Below are positions 16,431 to 25,377 of a stretch of 62,508 nucleotides of DNA, piece by piece; within the stretch, counting starts at the first letter, position 1; each line of letters starts with the position of its first letter. The DNA comes from Clostridiales bacterium (GTDB taxonomy: Bacteria > Bacillota > Clostridia > Oscillospirales > Oscillospiraceae). The translations under genes and the position numbers were made by a program. The DNA lies in assembly GCA_021201185.1 (NCBI GenBank), contig JAJQFJ010000017.1:1-62508 (forward strand). Direction: 5' to 3'. The notes below the pieces were generated by a model. It had not been told where the DNA came from and made no database searches. It saw only the letters and a program-made list of their open reading frames with translations.

Positions 16431-18083
16431 ATGATGAAAAACCGACCCTATCCCCTGTATGACGACCTGCCGATCCTGGACGACCTGCGTCAGATGATCG
16501 AGATCAAGGCGGTCTCCGTGCCGAACCAGATCGCCTTCCGCTATATGACCGACCGAAAAACCCTGGTGGAAAAGACCTATGGGGACTTCTGTCAGGAGAT
16601 CCGCTGGCTGGGCAACTACCTGCTCAAGCGGGGCGTCCGCAACCGGAAGATCGCCCTGATGGGGGAGAATTCCTATCAGTGGCTGCTGGCCTATTTCGCC
16701 ATCGTCACCTCCGGCAACGTGGCGGTGCTGTTGGCGAAGGAGTACACGGCAGAGGAGGCGACGGCCCTGCTGCGCCAGACGGACACCGACCTGCTGGTGG
16801 CCAGCGACAGCTGTCACCAGGCCATTGGCGGAGGCAAGCGAAGGCTGGGCAAGGTCCGTATCCTCAATATGTCCGACATGGACGAGTGGATCGAGAAGGG
16901 GCGGAAGTTCCTGGAGCGGGGCCGCAACCTGTACGACGCCGTCCGGACCGACCCTTACAAGCTGGCTACCATCTTCTTCACCTCCGGTTCCATGGGCAAC
17001 AGCAAGGCGGTCATGCTCAGTCAGCGGAACATGGCCCGGAACATCTCCTACACGATGCAACTGTTCTATCCCCCGGAGGGGAACGTGATGGCGGTGCTAC
17101 CCTTCCATCACGCCTTTGGACTGATCACCGCCATTATGAAGGCGTTCCACTACAAACGGCCTATTTTCATCAACTCCAGCCTGGCGGACTTTATGAGAGA
17201 AATCCCCATCGCCAAACCCAAGACCCTGTTCCTGGTGCCCCTGTTTGTGGAGACCTTCTCCAAGACCATCTGGCGCACCGCCCGAAAGCAGGGCCAGGAA
17301 ATGAAGCTCCGTCAGGGCATGCTGCTCAGCGACGGCCTGCTGAAGGTGGGGGTGGACCGGCGTCGGGAGTTGTTCAAGGATGTGCTGGACAGGTTCGGCG
17401 GGGAGCTGGAGTATATCATTTGCGGCGGCGCCCCTCTGGACCCGAAGTATGTGAAGGAATTCCGCTCCCTGGGGGTGGAGATCCTCAACGGCTACGGTAT
17501 TACCGAGTGCTCTCCGGTGCTGTCGGTGAACCGGAACTTCCACAGCCGGGACGGCAGCGTGGGCCAGACGGTGCCTCATCTGAGCTTCCGCATCTACCAG
17601 CCCGACGAGGACGGTATCGGCGAGATCCAGGTCAAAGGCGAGACCGTCATGATGGGCTATTACAACGACCCGGCGGCCACCGATGCGGCCTTTGTGGAGG
17701 GCTGGTACCGCACCGGCGACCTGGGCTATCTGGACCGGGACGGCTTCCTTTGGGTCACGGGCCGGAGCAAGAGCCTCATCATCCTGAACAACGGGGAGAA
17801 TGTCTCCCCGGAGGGCCTGGAGCAGGAGCTGAGCCGCATCCCCGAGGTGGGGGAGGTGGTTGTCTACGAGGAGGACGGGGCCATCACCGCCGAGATCTTC
17901 CCGGACAGCACCCTGGAGCTGACCCAGGAGCAGCTCCGCAAGACCATCCAGGAGCGGGTGAAGAAGTTCAACAGGGGGCAGCCCGGCCACAAGAAGATAC
18001 ACAAGATCCGCTTCCGCGCTACCGAGTTTGAAAAGACCGCCACCCGAAAGATCAAGCGGTATCAGGTGGGGCAGGGGAGATAG
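16431..18083 (+). CDS. AMP-forming acyl-CoA/acyl-ACP synthetase-like ligase
   Basis: A 550-residue member of the ANL adenylating family, closest in style to long-chain acyl-CoA synthetases. The phosphate loop is FFTSGSMGNSKAVMLS, the A5 motif NGYGITECSPVLS, and the hinge region YRTGDLGYLDRDGFLWVTGR. The C-terminal catalytic Lys lies in KTATRKIKR. All core motifs are intact. It would adenylate a carboxylate, probably a fatty acid, and pass it to CoA or a carrier. It stands alone between its own promoter and terminator. The start is one of the tandem ATGs at 16431 or 16434. Confidence 0.88.
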   Translation: MMKNRPYPLYDDLPILDDLRQMIEIKAVSVPNQIAFRYMTDRKTLVEKTYGDFCQEIRWLGNYLLKRGVRNRKIALMGENSYQWLLAYFAIVTSGNVAVLLAKEYTAEEATALLRQTDTDLLVASDSCHQAIGGGKRRLGKVRILNMSDMDEWIEKGRKFLERGRNLYDAVRTDPYKLATIFFTSGSMGNSKAVMLSQRNMARNISYTMQLFYPPEGNVMAVLPFHHAFGLITAIMKAFHYKRPIFINSSLADFMREIPIAKPKTLFLVPLFVETFSKTIWRTARKQGQEMKLRQGMLLSDGLLKVGVDRRRELFKDVLDRFGGELEYIICGGAPLDPKYVKEFRSLGVEILNGYGITECSPVLSVNRNFHSRDGSVGQTVPHLSFRIYQPDEDGIGEIQVKGETVMMGYYNDPAATDAAFVEGWYRTGDLGYLDRDGFLWVTGRSKSLIILNNGENVSPEGLEQELSRIPEVGEVVVYEEDGAITAEIFPDSTLELTQEQLRKTIQERVKKFNRGQPGHKKIHKIRFRATEFEKTATRKIKRYQVGQGR

Positions 18084-18087
18084 ATAC

Positions 18088-18125
18088 AAAAAAGCCGTCT
18101 GAACTGGCAGACGGCCTTTTTGTGC
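18088..18125 (+). terminator. Intrinsic terminator after the ligase gene
   Basis: The GCCGTCTG/CAGACGGC stem with flanking A and T runs ends in TTTTT. Confidence 0.85.
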
Positions 18126-18179
18126 TTTTCAACCGGCGGCAATTCTGGTACAATCAGGGAGAGATTGGGGGAGTGGAGC

Positions 18180-19247
18180 ATGACCGTGACCATGCCCGGC
18201 TATTATGAACAGTTTCGGTGTCTGGCGTCGGCCTGCCGGGACAACTGCTGCCGCACCGGATGGGAGATCGTGGTGGACGAGGGGACGGTGGACTACGACC
18301 GCTCCCTTCCGGAGCCACAGCGCAGCCGTATCCTGTCCGCCCTGGGCAGGGACGGGGAGGGGGACGCCTTCCTCCGCCCCGAAAACGGACAGTGCCCCTT
18401 CCTGACGGAGCAGGGCCTGTGCGGTCTGGTGCTGGAGCTGGGGGAGGAACACATCGGCGAGATCTGCGCTCTGCACCCCCGTTACCGGGAGTGGTTCCCC
18501 GACCGGATGGAGATCGGTGTGGGCCTGTGCTGCGAGGAGGCCGCCAGGCTCATCCTCTCTGACCCGGAGCCCTGCGAATTTGTGAGCTACCTCACCGACG
18601 CGGAGGAGGACGAGGAGCCGCTGCCCCTGTACCCGCCTCTGCTGGCGTTCCGGGACCGGCTGTTTGAGACCGTCCAGGACCGCACCCGCCCCCTGACCCT
18701 GCGCTGGGCGGAGGCCCTCCGCCTGACCCGGACGGCCCAGAGGGCGATGAACGAAAACCGTCTCCCCGACCCGGAGGCCGGGCCGGACGACTTGGCGGCA
18801 GTCCCCACCCCCTGGCAGACCGTCCTGGCCGCCCTGCTGGACGCCCACCTGGAGATGGAGACGCTGGAGCCGACCTGGGGCCGGACGCTGGCGGAGCTGC
18901 GGGAAAATCTGGAAACCCTGGACTGGAACAGCTTCTTCGCCGCCCTGGGTGAGCGGGCCTATGAGTACGAGCATCTCACCGTTTACCTGATGTTCCGGTA
19001 CTTTTTGAAGGCGTCCTTTGACGGGGACGCACTGGGCAGACTGGAGCAGACGGTGACCATAGCCGCTCTGGGGGCCTGGCAGTGGCGGCAGACGGGGAGA
19101 TTTTCCCTGGCCGACCAGATCGAGGTGGCCCGGCAGTACTCTAAGGAGGTGGAGTACTCCGACGACAATATGGAGACGCTGGCGGAGGCGTTCCTCTTTG
19201 AGGAGGCGCTGAGCCTGCCCCACCTCCTGGGGCTGCTGGAGGGGTGA
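18180..19247 (+). CDS. FliB-like (flagellin lysine-N-methylase family) protein
   Basis: A 355-residue protein with the family's N-terminal cysteine pattern: CLASACRDNCCRTGW near the start, then CPFLTEQGLCGL, ALHPRY and GLCCEEAARL. These residues probably bind a metal or Fe-S cluster. FliB methylates flagellin lysines in Salmonella, but related proteins are common in non-motile Clostridia, and no flagellar gene is present here, so the substrate is open. The start at 18180 (MTVTMPGYYEQF) follows GGGGAGTGG. A weak TTTCAA-16-TACAAT promoter precedes it. Confidence 0.8.
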   Translation: MTVTMPGYYEQFRCLASACRDNCCRTGWEIVVDEGTVDYDRSLPEPQRSRILSALGRDGEGDAFLRPENGQCPFLTEQGLCGLVLELGEEHIGEICALHPRYREWFPDRMEIGVGLCCEEAARLILSDPEPCEFVSYLTDAEEDEEPLPLYPPLLAFRDRLFETVQDRTRPLTLRWAEALRLTRTAQRAMNENRLPDPEAGPDDLAAVPTPWQTVLAALLDAHLEMETLEPTWGRTLAELRENLETLDWNSFFAALGERAYEYEHLTVYLMFRYFLKASFDGDALGRLEQTVTIAALGAWQWRQTGRFSLADQIEVARQYSKEVEYSDDNMETLAEAFLFEEALSLPHLLGLLEG

Positions 19248-19251
19248 CGCC

Positions 19252-19878
19252 TTAACGACCCTTCACCCGAAGACTCACCGTCAGGACCTGCCCTCCCACG
19301 GTCTGGTTGTAGCGGCGGTCCGCCGCCTTGCGCTGCTTGTCCACCCGGACCGCCAGAGCCGCCCGCTCCCGGGCAGCGGCGCGCAGCTTCTGATAGGACA
19401 GATCGTTCAGCTGTGCCGCCTGCAGCGGGGGCAGCAGGCGATGGTTTGCCCCGGCCTGTAGAAAGACCGCCCCCCTGTCACAGATCCGCCACCGGCGGCG
19501 ACGGAAGGTGTACCGTTTACCGGTCGCGTCCCGCTCCTGGCGAAAATCCCAGACGGTGAAGCCCCCGTTCTCCCGCTGGGCGGCCACCAGACAGAAGGGC
19601 CCCGGGTCGGGCCCCACCCGGGTCACCCCCTCCACTACCCGGGCCACCTGGTCCAGCTTTGCCTCCATGGGCTGGTCGCTGTTCAGGATACGGCGGGTGG
19701 CGCGGGGAAAGCTCACCCCGAACCGCAAAACAGGGCCGCAGATGGCCCAGATGAGCTGCCGCTTCGGCAGGGCAAAGCACTTTCGATGCCCGTCCATATG
19801 GATGTTGCCGGAGGTCAACCGGCTGTCTGTGGCGGCGACGGCGCCGTTGGGGTTGACCATGAGACAGATGTAGGACAT
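19252..19878 (-). CDS. Hypothetical protein, possible Ntn-hydrolase fold
   Basis: A 208-residue cytoplasmic protein. Its N-terminus, MSYICLMVNPNGAVAATDSR, resembles the strand-turn-strand opening of proteasome-like Ntn proteins, where AATDSR is frequent. The C-terminal third is basic and alpha-helical (QKLRAAARERAALAVRVDKQ). I see no other domain. A perfect AGGAGG lies 6 nt before the start at 19878. It converges on the FliB-like gene with only 4 nt between their stops, and diverges from trmB. Function unknown. Confidence 0.7.
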   Translation of the reverse strand: MSYICLMVNPNGAVAATDSRLTSGNIHMDGHRKCFALPKRQLIWAICGPVLRFGVSFPRATRRILNSDQPMEAKLDQVARVVEGVTRVGPDPGPFCLVAAQRENGGFTVWDFRQERDATGKRYTFRRRRWRICDRGAVFLQAGANHRLLPPLQAAQLNDLSYQKLRAAARERAALAVRVDKQRKAADRRYNQTVGGQVLTVSLRVKGR

Positions 19879-19986
19879 GGAGACGCCTCCTTTTGGGAGA
19901 TTGTATCCTTATTATAGACGGTTTGCCGGATGAGGGCAAGACCGACGGAAGAGAACGTACTACCACACGAAAAGAGGAAAATACCC

Positions 19987-20709
19987 ATGAGAATGAGACG
20001 AAAAAAGAACCTGATCCCCCGGATGGAGCGGTGCGCAGACTGGCAGGTGGAGGAGCCGACGGCCCTCCGGGGCCGGTGGCGGAGCCTGTACCCGGAGGCG
20101 GAGGCCCTGTGGCTGGAGATCGGCTGCGGCAAGGGCACCTTCACCGCCGAGACCGCCCGGCAAAATCCCAACATCCTGCTCATCGCTGTGGAGCGGGTGC
20201 CGGACGCCATGGTGATGGCCATGGAGAAGGCAAAGGCGCTGGAGCTGAAAAATGTGTTCTTTCTCTGCGCCGACGCAGAGCACCTGGGCGAGATGTTTGG
20301 TGAGGGCGAGGTAGACCGGATGTTCATCAACTTCTGCGACCCCTGGCCCTCCAAGCGCCACTGCAAGCGGCGGCTGACCAGCGGCGGGTTCCTCGTCTCC
20401 TACCGTCAGATCCTCCGGGATGGGGGAGAAATCCACTTCAAAACGGACAACCGCCCCCTGTTCGATTTCTCCCTGACCCAGTTCCCCCCGGCGGGCTATG
20501 CCCTCAGCCAGGTGACCTATGACCTCCACGCCAATGGGGTCCAGGGGGTCATGACCGACTATGAGGCGAAATTCTCCGCCCAGGGCGTGCCCATCAACCG
20601 GTGCGTGGCCACAAAACAGCCGGTGGAGCAGCTTCCGGAGACCTGGGAGAACGTGGGGCTAAAGACAGCTACAGAGAGCGATGAGGAAAAAGAGAGAGAG
20701 AAACGGTAG
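19987..20709 (+). CDS. trmB: tRNA (guanine-N7-)-methyltransferase
   Basis: A 240-residue class I SAM methyltransferase that makes m7G46 in the tRNA variable loop. Motif I is WLEIGCGKGTF, the family signature NFCDPWPSKRHCKRRL carries the catalytic Asp, and HFKTDNRPLFDFS and MTDYEAKFSAQGVPINR are typical C-terminal elements. I start at MRMRRKKNLIP (19987) with AGAGGA upstream. It is a single gene with a shared hairpin terminator downstream. Confidence 0.95.
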   Translation: MRMRRKKNLIPRMERCADWQVEEPTALRGRWRSLYPEAEALWLEIGCGKGTFTAETARQNPNILLIAVERVPDAMVMAMEKAKALELKNVFFLCADAEHLGEMFGEGEVDRMFINFCDPWPSKRHCKRRLTSGGFLVSYRQILRDGGEIHFKTDNRPLFDFSLTQFPPAGYALSQVTYDLHANGVQGVMTDYEAKFSAQGVPINRCVATKQPVEQLPETWENVGLKTATESDEEKEREKR

Positions 20710-20743
20710 CCGGACAACGCCCACCTTTGATACTGGAAGAAAA

Positions 20744-20790
20744 CAAACCACCGAGGCGGCAGCTCACAGCGCAGTCGCCCCGGCGGTTTG
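20744..20790. terminator. Bidirectional terminator between trmB and the DUF6020 gene
   Basis: CAAACCACCG (20744-20753) pairs with CGGCGGTTTG (20781-20790) with one mismatch. T-rich flanks lie on both sides, stronger on the minus strand. Confidence 0.7.
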
Positions 20791-20796
20791 ATTCTT

Positions 20797-22659
20797 TTAT
20801 TTGAGAGGCTCCCGGACAGGTTGCTCCGGCTGGGCTGGCACGTTGCCAGGTAGCTTCGGGTGAAGCGCAAGCAGCACATATTGCGGCATACAGGCGCACA
20901 CAGGCATCATATAGCGCAGCAGCCCGTTCACCGGGGAGATGCAGCAAATCAATACGATAAAAATCGGGGGCAGGTACAGCAGCGCTGTGCGCCAGTCCTT
21001 CCTGCGCAGCACCACCGCCAGCAAGAGGATACCTGTCCACACATAGGCCGCCGGATTCACCAGGAAGGAGAGAATAGGGATTTTTTGCCACAGATACACA
21101 TATTGATAGGCGCTGTTGCGGAGACTGTCTGAGGTGACATAGACGGAATAATACTCCGGGCCAGTGTCATTTGAGTTCAGGAAGCTTTTCGTATATAGTT
21201 GGAAAGATGACAATCCACTATAGAAATAAAATGGGTCAAAGTAGCCATACATCTCATTCACGGCGGCTTCGATATAGGTTAGGGGATGGCGCAGAAACAG
21301 CTTTGCCCATAGTTTGAGAACGGCACCCCACTCCTTATCCGTTGCGTTTGCCGGACTGGATTTTTTTACATTGTCAGACATTTCCGGGTTATAATCAGCC
21401 AGCCATTCATAGGGGACAATGGCATCGATTACTGCCTTCTCATCTTCTGTTAGTTCGTCCTCATACTCGATGGAATAATGGGCAACTTGTTGGAGTAGCA
21501 GACTCAGTGATTCTATCCTGCTGTCTGTCTGTATTTCCATTTGATCCAGCAGCACACCGTTCAGGCCGATACTGACGGCCAGCGCCGCCGCCAGGGTGAT
21601 GAGGATGCCCTTCCGGCGTAGCTTGACCAGGAACAGGAGTACCAGCAGCGCCAGCACAACAATATAGACGCCCTCGCTCCGGAACAGGCAGACCAGGATG
21701 GCTGCAATGCCCAACCGCAGGCTGCCGTATTTTCCGCCGTCGCCCAAGAAGCATTTCACGCACTCCAAGGTGAACCAGGCGAAAAAACCAGTGTAAATGG
21801 TATCCTTCATAATTGGCTGTGCGTAGGTACACCAAATCGGTACCACGGCAAAGAACAGCACAAAGCCCAGTACAGCGGGAAGCGGCATACGCTTTTTCCG
21901 CAGATAGGAGCAGCTGGCACCGTAAATCAGGGCGCAGACCACGCTCTGAAATGCGACATAGAGCGCAATACCCGCATTGGAGCCGCCAATGCTTGCACCG
22001 ATAGAGTAAATCACCCCCATCAGCAGGGTGCTGTAGTACGGATGATGTCGACTCATGGTCTGGAATCCCAGGTACATATTCAGCTGATACCGCCCGTCAT
22101 AGGGTACGCTGCCCGGAAAATAGACTGCCCAAAAGATGACCCAGCAGGCCAGAATGACCAGGACGCTGAAGGCAAAGATATGCCGGTCGATTTTGCGCCA
22201 CAGGCCGGTATACGGCCGGTCTTTCAGCGCCAGACCGTCCAGCTTCTCCAGCAGCAGCTTGATGGCGGCGTACAGGATCGCCCAATATCCCAAGAACACC
22301 GTCAGTGCCAGGGCAAATTGGCGCTTGCTGGCTGTGATAAAGCTGAAATCTGCGTAGGAGGAAAAGCTCATCCCCACGACCAGAAAGACGCTGAAGATAC
22401 CGCCAACCAGGAGGGCGGTCAGGGAGAAGGGCCTCCTCTCCCGCAGCAAAACCTGGTGATAGAGCCAGGCCAATGCGGCCACGGCGATGACATGGGTAGG
22501 CTCCACCTCGCCCATGACGTTTCGGAACATACCAAACAGGTTGGTGCGCTCCACAATGGTGGGCTGAATGTTGATGGCAAAGGCGGATAAAAGGGAGAGA
22601 ATGCACACAACAATCCAATGCTGCCATGCTGGGCGATGCTTTTGTATTGCGTCGTTCAT
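20797..22659 (-). CDS. DUF6020-family polytopic membrane protein (GT-C-like)
   Basis: A 620-residue protein with about 12 hydrophobic helices and a large soluble loop near 380-470. Its pattern (PGSVPYDGRYQLNMYLGFQT, SRHHPYYSTLLMGVIYSIG, YAQPIMKDTIY) matches the DUF6020 family. These resemble GT-C glycosyltransferases that use lipid-linked sugars outside the membrane. It is the last gene of a minus-strand set with GT2 and GtrA genes, which make and flip polyprenyl-phosphate sugars, so it may be the transferase of that pathway. That role is inferred. Base composition is visibly less GC-rich than in the neighbours. Confidence 0.75.
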   Translation of the reverse strand: MNDAIQKHRPAWQHWIVVCILSLLSAFAINIQPTIVERTNLFGMFRNVMGEVEPTHVIAVAALAWLYHQVLLRERRPFSLTALLVGGIFSVFLVVGMSFSSYADFSFITASKRQFALALTVFLGYWAILYAAIKLLLEKLDGLALKDRPYTGLWRKIDRHIFAFSVLVILACWVIFWAVYFPGSVPYDGRYQLNMYLGFQTMSRHHPYYSTLLMGVIYSIGASIGGSNAGIALYVAFQSVVCALIYGASCSYLRKKRMPLPAVLGFVLFFAVVPIWCTYAQPIMKDTIYTGFFAWFTLECVKCFLGDGGKYGSLRLGIAAILVCLFRSEGVYIVVLALLVLLFLVKLRRKGILITLAAALAVSIGLNGVLLDQMEIQTDSRIESLSLLLQQVAHYSIEYEDELTEDEKAVIDAIVPYEWLADYNPEMSDNVKKSSPANATDKEWGAVLKLWAKLFLRHPLTYIEAAVNEMYGYFDPFYFYSGLSSFQLYTKSFLNSNDTGPEYYSVYVTSDSLRNSAYQYVYLWQKIPILSFLVNPAAYVWTGILLLAVVLRRKDWRTALLYLPPIFIVLICCISPVNGLLRYMMPVCACMPQYVLLALHPKLPGNVPAQPEQPVREPLK

Positions 22660-22716
22660 ATCCGGTTTCTTCTCCTTTTTGCGGTCTGCTTGCAGTAGCT
22701 GCTCAGACTGTGTATG

Positions 22717-23127
22717 CTATTTCTTCTTGAAGATCCAAAATTTGCTTGCGATATAGTTCCCAATTACAACGATCACATTCGAGAACAGCTTCATCAGCAC
22801 TCCGTAAAAATGAAAGACATCCACTCCGAAATGCATGATAGCAATATCTAAGACGCCAGTGGCGACCCGGCAGAGAATGAAAGCAGAAAACTCCCACAGA
22901 ACGCTCTGAAACCCGTGCGCCTTGTTTCCAAAGACCCAGATTCGATTTGTAAGGTAGGCGGCGATAACAGATACCGCCCACGCAACAGCTGTACTGGTCA
23001 CGTTTTCCCAGCCTAGCCAGTTATACAACACAGCATATGTCACAGTGTTGATGATCATTGTGAGTACGCCGAACAGCACGTAGAGAATGAACTCCCTACT
23101 GAGGAGTTTTTTGATTTTATCAATCAT
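22717..23127 (-). CDS. GtrA-family membrane protein
   Basis: A 136-residue protein with four membrane helices and the GtrA signatures FGVLTMIINTVTYAVLY, YLTNRIWVF and NYIASKFWIFKKK. GtrA-like proteins are thought to flip undecaprenyl-phosphate-linked sugars. The gene overlaps the end of the GT2 gene by 8 bp, the classic GtrB-GtrA order, so the two probably make and export one lipid-linked sugar. Full length. Confidence 0.9.
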   Translation of the reverse strand: MIDKIKKLLSREFILYVLFGVLTMIINTVTYAVLYNWLGWENVTSTAVAWAVSVIAAYLTNRIWVFGNKAHGFQSVLWEFSAFILCRVATGVLDIAIMHFGVDVFHFYGVLMKLFSNVIVVIGNYIASKFWIFKKK

Positions 23128-24043
23128 GACCGCTGCCCTGATTCATAAGCAGCTCGAACAGTTGGCGGTGCTTTTTGACGATAACTTCGCATATGATCCC
23201 GCAGGAATACAAGAGAAAACCAGCCACAGCTACAGCAGCCAATACAATCAGAGTTGGGAAATTTGGAACTGCTCCAGTATTAAAAAATGTGACCAGGATC
23301 GGAACGAACAGAGCAATGGCAAGGAGGCAGAAGACTGTGCCAATTATGCCGAAAAACAATAACGGCTTATAGTCTCGGAACAGCGTGAAGATGGTCGCTA
23401 TAACCTTGATCCCGTCGCTCACCGTGTTGAGCTTGGAGACGCTTCCCTCCTGACGATCCCGATAACCCACAGGAATTTCTGCGATGGAGAAGTTTTTGTC
23501 CAGGGCGTGGATGGTCATTTCCGTCTCAATCTCAAATCCCTTGGACAATACGGGGAAGAATTTCACAAAATCCCGACTGAACGCCCGGTATCCGGTCATG
23601 ATGGCCTTGACGTTGCTACCGAAAATTAAATTGATTAAAGAACGAACCAGTCGGTTGCCAGTGTTATGAAACGGTCGCTTATTTTCAGAGAAGTATGTAG
23701 AGGATAGTCTGTCCCCAACCACCATGTCCACCTGACGACAGAGAACCAGTTCACACATCTCCCGGGCATTGTCGGCGGAGTATGTGTCATCCCCGTCCAC
23801 CATCAGATAGCATTCGGCGTCGATTTGCCGGAACATGGAACGAATCACATTCCCTTTGCCCTGACGGTATTCGTAGCGAACGACAGCTCCAGCCTTTGCG
23901 GCGATTTCAGCCGTTTTGTCAGTAGAGTTGTTGTCATAGACATATATAGTCGCCTCTGGCAGTGCAGACCGAAAGTCAGAAACGACCTTTTCTATCGTCT
24001 GGGCTTCGTTGTAACAGGGAATCAGAACTGCTATTTTGTCCAT
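23120..24043 (-). CDS. GT2 glycosyltransferase (GtrB/DPM1-like)
   Basis: A 307-residue enzyme with an N-terminal GT-A domain (MDKIAVLIPCYNEAQTIEKV, metal-binding MVDGDDTYSAD, GDRLS, GNRLVRSLINLIFG) and two C-terminal membrane helices (about 232-252 and 268-290). It would transfer a sugar from a nucleotide donor to polyprenyl phosphate on the cytoplasmic face. The start at 24043 has GGAAAG upstream; a longer frame lacks a ribosome site. It is the first gene of the three-gene operon driven from 24202-24174. Confidence 0.9.
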   Translation of the reverse strand: MDKIAVLIPCYNEAQTIEKVVSDFRSALPEATIYVYDNNSTDKTAEIAAKAGAVVRYEYRQGKGNVIRSMFRQIDAECYLMVDGDDTYSADNAREMCELVLCRQVDMVVGDRLSSTYFSENKRPFHNTGNRLVRSLINLIFGSNVKAIMTGYRAFSRDFVKFFPVLSKGFEIETEMTIHALDKNFSIAEIPVGYRDRQEGSVSKLNTVSDGIKVIATIFTLFRDYKPLLFFGIIGTVFCLLAIALFVPILVTFFNTGAVPNFPTLIVLAAVAVAGFLLYSCGIICEVIVKKHRQLFELLMNQGSGHD

Positions 24044-24173
24044 CGCACATCTTTCCTTTCTATATGTTTTTTGAAAATTGAGATAGTCAATGAAAATGCC
24101 ACAGGCGGTGACTCCGGCCATAGCTTGTAAATATATACTTTTTTAATTATTCTCACTCAAAAATACCAACTGC

Positions 24174-24202
24174 ATTATAGCATCAAAGAACCCTCTTTGC
24201 AA
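24174..24202 (-). promoter_or_regulatory. Promoter of the GT2-GtrA-DUF6020 operon
   Basis: The minus strand reads TTGCAA (24202-24197), 17 nt, TATAAT (24179-24174). The leader is about 125 nt. Confidence 0.75.
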
Positions 24203-24436
24203 TTTCTGTCCAAACTAAAATCGAATCAATGCACTATCAGGAAGCGAAGTGCCGGCGGATTTGAAAAGTATACGTGTACAAACAACGGTATGATTTTACC
24301 TTTTCCTCCTTCCTGGTTTCTGAGATTTAGAATAAAGGCATTACGACATGAATCAGTAAGAGCAGCCGACCGAAAATAGTCGTCAGATGCTCTTGCTGAT
24401 TTATGTGGAAGCCTAGGCGAATTCCGCAGACCCGTC

Positions 24437-24465
24437 TTGACATCCTGCTTGCAACGCACTATAAT
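24437..24465 (+). promoter_or_regulatory. Consensus promoter of the hexapeptide-repeat gene
   Basis: TTGACA (24437-24442), 17 nt, TATAAT (24460-24465) match consensus at every position. Confidence 0.85.
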
Positions 24466-24500
24466 AAACCCTACTATTTTAGAGAAAGGGAATGACTGTC

Positions 24501-25172
24501 ATGCCAATTGCCGTCACCATTCAGGACTTATATTCCCTGGAGCACACCCTGGCAGCCCCCCTGCTGGCGGGCTGCACCTATCCCTGGGAGGCCCTGGAGG
24601 GCATCGGGGACTTTATCCGCACCCTGGGCCCCAAGCTGGACCCGGAGGAGTATGAGGAGGTCAGCCCTCAGGTGTGGGCGGCCAAGTCCGCCCGGGTGTA
24701 CCCCACCGCCACTCTGCTGCCTCCCTGCATCATCGGGCCGGAGACGGAGGTCCGGCCCGGGGCCTTTGTCCGGGGCAACGCCCTGGTGGGGGCCGGAGCC
24801 GTGGTGGGCAACTCCACCGAGCTGAAAAACGTCATCCTGTTCGACCGGGTGCAGGTGCCCCACTACAACTATGTGGGCGACTCCATCCTGGGCTTCAAGG
24901 GCCACATGGGGGCGGGCTCCATCACCTCCAACGTCAAGAGCGACAAGACCCTGGTGGTGGTGAAGGACCCGGACGGGACCCGGTATGAGACGGGCCGGAA
25001 GAAGTTCGGGGCCATGCTGGGCGACCAGGTGGAGGTGGGCTGCAACAGCGTCCTCAACCCGGGCACTGTCATCGGCCGGGGGAGCAACGTCTATCCCCTC
25101 TCCTCCGTCCGGGGCATCGTCCCCCCGGGACACATCTACAAGTCGGCAGACAACATCGTGGAAAAAGCATAA
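24501..25172 (+). CDS. Left-handed beta-helix (hexapeptide) acyltransferase/GlmU C-terminal-like protein
   Basis: A 223-residue protein whose middle and C-terminal parts are hexapeptide repeats (PPCIIGPETEVRPGAFVRGN, GAVVGNSTELKNVILFD, GAGSITSNVKSD). The repeat order, with HYNYVGDSILG and GCNSVLNPGTVIG, resembles the acetyltransferase half of GlmU, but the nucleotidyltransferase half is missing. It is probably a sugar-nucleotide acyltransferase. The ATG at 24492 lies too close to the GAAAGGG site, so I start at 24501. A terminator follows at once. Confidence 0.8.
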   Translation: MPIAVTIQDLYSLEHTLAAPLLAGCTYPWEALEGIGDFIRTLGPKLDPEEYEEVSPQVWAAKSARVYPTATLLPPCIIGPETEVRPGAFVRGNALVGAGAVVGNSTELKNVILFDRVQVPHYNYVGDSILGFKGHMGAGSITSNVKSDKTLVVVKDPDGTRYETGRKKFGAMLGDQVEVGCNSVLNPGTVIGRGSNVYPLSSVRGIVPPGHIYKSADNIVEKA

Positions 25173-25174
25173 AA

Positions 25175-25226
25175 CGGCCTCGGCCCCTGCTTCGGGAGAA
25201 CACCTCCGGAGCGGGGGCCGGTTTTT
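25175..25226 (+). terminator. Intrinsic terminator after the hexapeptide gene
   Basis: A long GC-rich stem (about 25178-25198 with 25203-25221) has small bulges and is followed by GTTTTTG. Confidence 0.8.
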
Positions 25227-25377
25227 GTCTGCCGAACCGTGTCTGAAATGGCCGCAATTCTGAATTGTTTCTTAAAAAGGAGGGGAAACCCGCCCGGGGA
25301 GGGGCCTTTCTGCTATAATGGCCCTGAGGACAGACAGCTGTACGCCGCCATACTGCGGCGGGAAAGGATGAGATCCG

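Larger units (their letters stand above)
24044..24500. other. AT-rich intergenic region with two divergent promoters
   Basis: No gene seen. The composition is much more AT-rich than the rest of the window. An inverted repeat AATCAGTAAGAGCA / TGCTCTTGCTGATT (about 24354-24401, one mismatch) may be a terminator or a remnant of an older insertion. The promoters for the flanking genes are listed separately. Confidence 0.6.
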
